Assembly: GCF_964291045.1 (NCBI RefSeq)
Contig: NZ_OZ197277.1
Span: forward strand, 1 to 64,000
Source: PALSA-1444 sp964291045
Lineage (GTDB): Bacteria > Chlamydiota > Chlamydiia > Chlamydiales > Rhabdochlamydiaceae
Reading direction: 5' to 3'
Length of the DNA stretch: 64,000 bases
A program made the position numbers and the translations under genes. The notes under the pieces are model-generated. The model was not told where the DNA came from and did not search any database. It was given only the letters and a program-made list of their open reading frames with translations. This document shows positions 61,580 through 64,000 of this stretch, piece after piece. Numbering within the stretch: the stretch's first letter is position 1; each line of letters starts with the position of its first letter.

Positions 61580-64000
61580 CTACCATCTCCACGTTAGGCC
61601 TACCTCTACATCATACGCATGACTTAAGCTAAAATCTGTGGTATATCCTGTACTTCCATAAAGAGATAGCGCCTCTCTTAAAACCGCATCTACCCCTACA
61701 TTAAACTCTCCCCACGATTTAGGTTGTTTTAAGGAAAAGGGAGTAGAGCTTCCTTGAGGATCAAAAATAGCTTCTGAACCTCCAAGCCATTCATGATAGC
61801 TGCTTCCTCTTGCCCAAATCGAGATAGGTTTTTCTGATAGGGGCCAATCTTTACCAACTCTTACGCCTAGCCGTGTGACAAAGGAAGATATGTTTTTGAG
61901 TTTAACACGGCTATTCCCTTCAGAAAAGGAGTGTAAATGCATGAGCTGTGAAATCATTTGCACTTCTGGCTCAATGAAAAATCCTAGATTCATTTGAAAA
62001 GGAATGCCCCCTTCTAAAGACCCTGTCATGCTAAAGCCCGTTGTTTTAGCTTGGCTTTTTAAAGCAGCTGACTGAGTACGGTAATAGCTTCCTTGAATCA
62101 CAGCATCTAGATACTCTCTTGAAGGGCCAAAGTGGGTCCAATAGGTAGCAGCTGACTGGATAACCATTTTATTTTTACCAGATGGAGCTCCTTCTGGTAA
62201 AATGTGACTTGCTGCTTCTCCTAAAGCTCCGTACACACCGACATCATCTTGATGTCCATTTTGATGCCTTTTAGATAAGAGAGTAGCTCCTACTTGAAAG
62301 GTTTGATTGGTATAGGAAGACCTGCCTTTTTGGATAGCAGTCCCGTGATACGTTTGATGCGCATCTCCTTTTTGATAGCTATACCGACTCCATAATGTAG
62401 AACTCTCTTCTCTTGGTAAAGCCCCCATTCTTTCATGAAATGTATCAATGAGTGATAAATTGTAGCTAAGTGCGTTAGAGGGAAGCGCTGCATAAAGAGA
62501 TGTGTGATCGGTGTTTTCCTCTAGCTGAAGGCTCCAAATATGCCAAAAGGGGTCGTGAGGATCGTACTGAAAGGTGTAGTTATACCCCTCTGCGTTCATG
62601 AACTCATCCAAAACAAACGCTCCCTCATCTAAGGACTCAGATTTTGCTACTTTTATAAGAGGAATGGTGTGGCTTAAAACCATCCCTTGAGGAGCGCCTT
62701 GATTACGAAGGGTAAGCGTTGTAGGATTGGTTGCTGTATAGTGATTTACTGTCATTAAGTCAGAAGCGGAGTTGTTAAATCCAAGCGCTGTATTTAAAAT
62801 GACATTCCCTCCCATTCCTTGATATTCCTCAATTTCAAGAAGAGTAGCTCCGGCATCTGTGATAGGAGCCATTTCAATCGTACCTCTTTGATGATTCACA
62901 AGATCTATGGAAGAGCTCCCTGTTACCTCCCATAAACTGTTTTGATGAATTTCTAATTGAACAATAGGTTTTAGTTCCTCTGATCTTTTTCCCTTCCAAG
63001 AGGTGTCATTTAAAAGAGAGATATGGATATTTCCTTCCCCTTCTAAATCTCCTGTTAAAGAAGCGTTATCAGATGCGTAGATATTCACTAAGCTATCTTT
63101 TGTTGCGTGACATAAAGGGGTTTTTAGATGGGGACTGATCACTGAACTTCTCTCAAAAGATGCCTCTAGCTGGGAATGATCGGCATAAATGAGATGGGTA
63201 AAATCCCCTTCGACTAAACCATCTGTCATCTTAAAAGAGTTACGTTCATTCTCTAATGTAGTGCCTGAGTAAATGGCCGGATAAATAGCTTCTTCAGAGA
63301 GTCTTAAGGCTCTTTGTTCATGCCCTCTTTTGCTTAAAGTTTGTGGGCCTTTTATCGTTGATGCATTCAGGTTAATGGAGGAGCTATGGCTTAGTCTCAC
63401 ACCTGTAGCATTAGGCTGTGAAAAATGCATATTCACGCTATTTAAGGTAATGGATGAGCCCCTATCTATTGCCTCCATTCCTAGTGAAAGAGGGGCACCA
63501 ATGATCATATCCATATTACTCATCTCAATGCTTCCTTTAGAATCTGCATAAAGACCATAAGAAGAATCAGATGGCTCAAGACCATTAACCATCATGTTGA
63601 ATACACTCTTAGGAGAAGAGCTTTCTATTTCCCCCATGAGGTTAACAACTCCTCCGTGACTTGCACAAACTCCTGTCCCGGCTCCCCCATTTAGTGAAAT
63701 AGAAGTTCCCTGAAAATTAATGATGGAGGGTGTAGAGTCATTATCCATTCCCTTTGCATATAATCCATAAAAGTAATGACCACTTAGATCAATAGAAGCT
63801 GTGCTTAATTGAATATTTCCTCCATCTTCTGCAAAAGCTCCATGGGCTGTATTAGAGCTTTGATCTTTTATGGCAACATGGATATCTGTACATGTCATTG
63901 TTGATGGCTTATTATCCTCTACCCCGCTTGCAACGAGTCCATAACAATTATCTGTCTGCCCGCTCATCCAAATGCTAGAACTTGTTAAGTTAAGATTTCC
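61580..64000 (-). CDS. Autotransporter (type V secretion), 5' end beyond the window
   Basis: At least 806 residues. The frame is open through the right window edge (the ATG at 63967 is internal: the codons before it read LNLTSSSIW), so the N-terminus and signal peptide are missing. The visible passenger part (to about residue 520) consists of beta-helix-type repeats rich in Ser, Asn, Gly and Thr (GGNIQLSTASIDLSG, SSINLNASTIKG). A linker leads to a C-terminal autotransporter beta-barrel of about 270 residues (LWSRYSYQKGDAHQTYHG onwards) ending in the aromatic LTWRW. Chlamydial Pmp proteins are also autotransporters, but their GGA(I/L) and FxxN repeats are not evident here, so it is not called a Pmp. 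It is likely displayed on the surface. Confidence 0.85.
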   Translation of the reverse strand, partial: GNLNLTSSSIWMSGQTDNCYGLVASGVEDNKPSTMTCTDIHVAIKDQSSNTAHGAFAEDGGNIQLSTASIDLSGHYFYGLYAKGMDNDSTPSIINFQGTSISLNGGAGTGVCASHGGVVNLMGEIESSSPKSVFNMMVNGLEPSDSSYGLYADSKGSIEMSNMDMIIGAPLSLGMEAIDRGSSITLNSVNMHFSQPNATGVRLSHSSSINLNASTIKGPQTLSKRGHEQRALRLSEEAIYPAIYSGTTLENERNSFKMTDGLVEGDFTHLIYADHSQLEASFERSSVISPHLKTPLCHATKDSLVNIYASDNASLTGDLEGEGNIHISLLNDTSWKGKRSEELKPIVQLEIHQNSLWEVTGSSSIDLVNHQRGTIEMAPITDAGATLLEIEEYQGMGGNVILNTALGFNNSASDLMTVNHYTATNPTTLTLRNQGAPQGMVLSHTIPLIKVAKSESLDEGAFVLDEFMNAEGYNYTFQYDPHDPFWHIWSLQLEENTDHTSLYAALPSNALSYNLSLIDTFHERMGALPREESSTLWSRYSYQKGDAHQTYHGTAIQKGRSSYTNQTFQVGATLLSKRHQNGHQDDVGVYGALGEAASHILPEGAPSGKNKMVIQSAATYWTHFGPSREYLDAVIQGSYYRTQSAALKSQAKTTGFSMTGSLEGGIPFQMNLGFFIEPEVQMISQLMHLHSFSEGNSRVKLKNISSFVTRLGVRVGKDWPLSEKPISIWARGSSYHEWLGGSEAIFDPQGSSTPFSLKQPKSWGEFNVGVDAVLREALSLYGSTGYTTDFSLSHAYDVEVGLTWRW

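Noticed and set aside
1..64000. tRNA genes or CRISPR arrays
   Set aside because: Reading through the intergenic spaces showed no cloverleaf with a T-loop GTTCGA core and no regularly spaced non-coding repeats.

Overview
The window looks like a chromosomal segment of a member of the Chlamydiota outside the genus Chlamydia (a Parachlamydiales/Simkaniaceae-like, low-GC organism). Gene sets and orders recalled from Chlamydia trachomatis recur here: a left-handed beta-helix GlmU-like gene next to ispA (CT629-CT628); lon, rnz, xerC and a YbiT-type ABC-F gene (CT344-CT348 block); glyA-clpP-dapF (CT432-CT430); a CT398-like zinc-ribbon gene; a SNF2 helicase and der (CT708, CT703). Alanine dehydrogenase, an IS66-family element, TPR-CHAT proteases and families of large TPR proteins point away from Chlamydia itself. 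The assignment is inferred from protein content and remembered gene order, not from a search.

Layout. 1-560: imperfect tandem repeat rich in GTTATGA(A/T)C/GTTCATAAC 9-mers, possibly an origin or binding region. 0.5-6.9 kb: ung, GlmU-like LbH protein, ispA, recA, NlpC/P60 peptidase, OppA-type lipoprotein and a small secreted protein whose ribosome-binding site lies in a hairpin. 7-9.6 kb: two hypothetical genes, one frameshifted, and a gene-poor stretch. 9.6-12.1 kb: lon. 12.2-22.4 kb: accessory block with two TPR-CHAT protease genes, an IS66 element between them (19-bp inverted repeats, 8-bp target duplication), a decayed CHAT fragment and a hypothetical gene. 22.8-25 kb: rhomboid protease and RNase Z. 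25-32.3 kb: three tandem paralogous TPR genes, each with its intergenic DNA. 32.5-35.5 kb: hypothetical gene, ABC-F, xerC. 35.6-40.7 kb: a third, very large TPR-CHAT protease. 40.9-42 kb: rnpB RNA and the CT398-like gene. 42.2-46.3 kb: glyA, clpP, dapF, ald. 46.5-51.8 kb: SNF2 helicase and der. 51.8-54.6 kb: YidD-like protein, lipoprotein, two paralogous small membrane proteins. 54.6-58.5 kb: a secretin with eight extra N-domain repeats. 59-61.2 kb: a fourth, dispersed TPR paralog. 61.6-64 kb: an autotransporter truncated by the window edge.

How the genes work together. Housekeeping functions cover DNA repair (ung, recA), chromosome dimer resolution (xerC), ribosome biogenesis/translation factors (der, ABC-F), RNA maturation (rnpB, rnz) and proteolysis (lon, clpP). 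GlyA, DapF, Ald and the NlpC/P60 enzyme all touch the alanine/diaminopimelate/peptidoglycan pathway. The accessory part is dominated by repeat-protein families placed inside an otherwise conserved chlamydial gene block. The most striking is a set of three intact TPR-CHAT proteins plus one broken relative. The intact three share an unrecognised N-terminal module of about 85 residues and keep the caspase-like His/Cys pair. They lack CRISPR or gasdermin partners that I can see, so their role (host-directed effector, defence or cell-death protease) is open.
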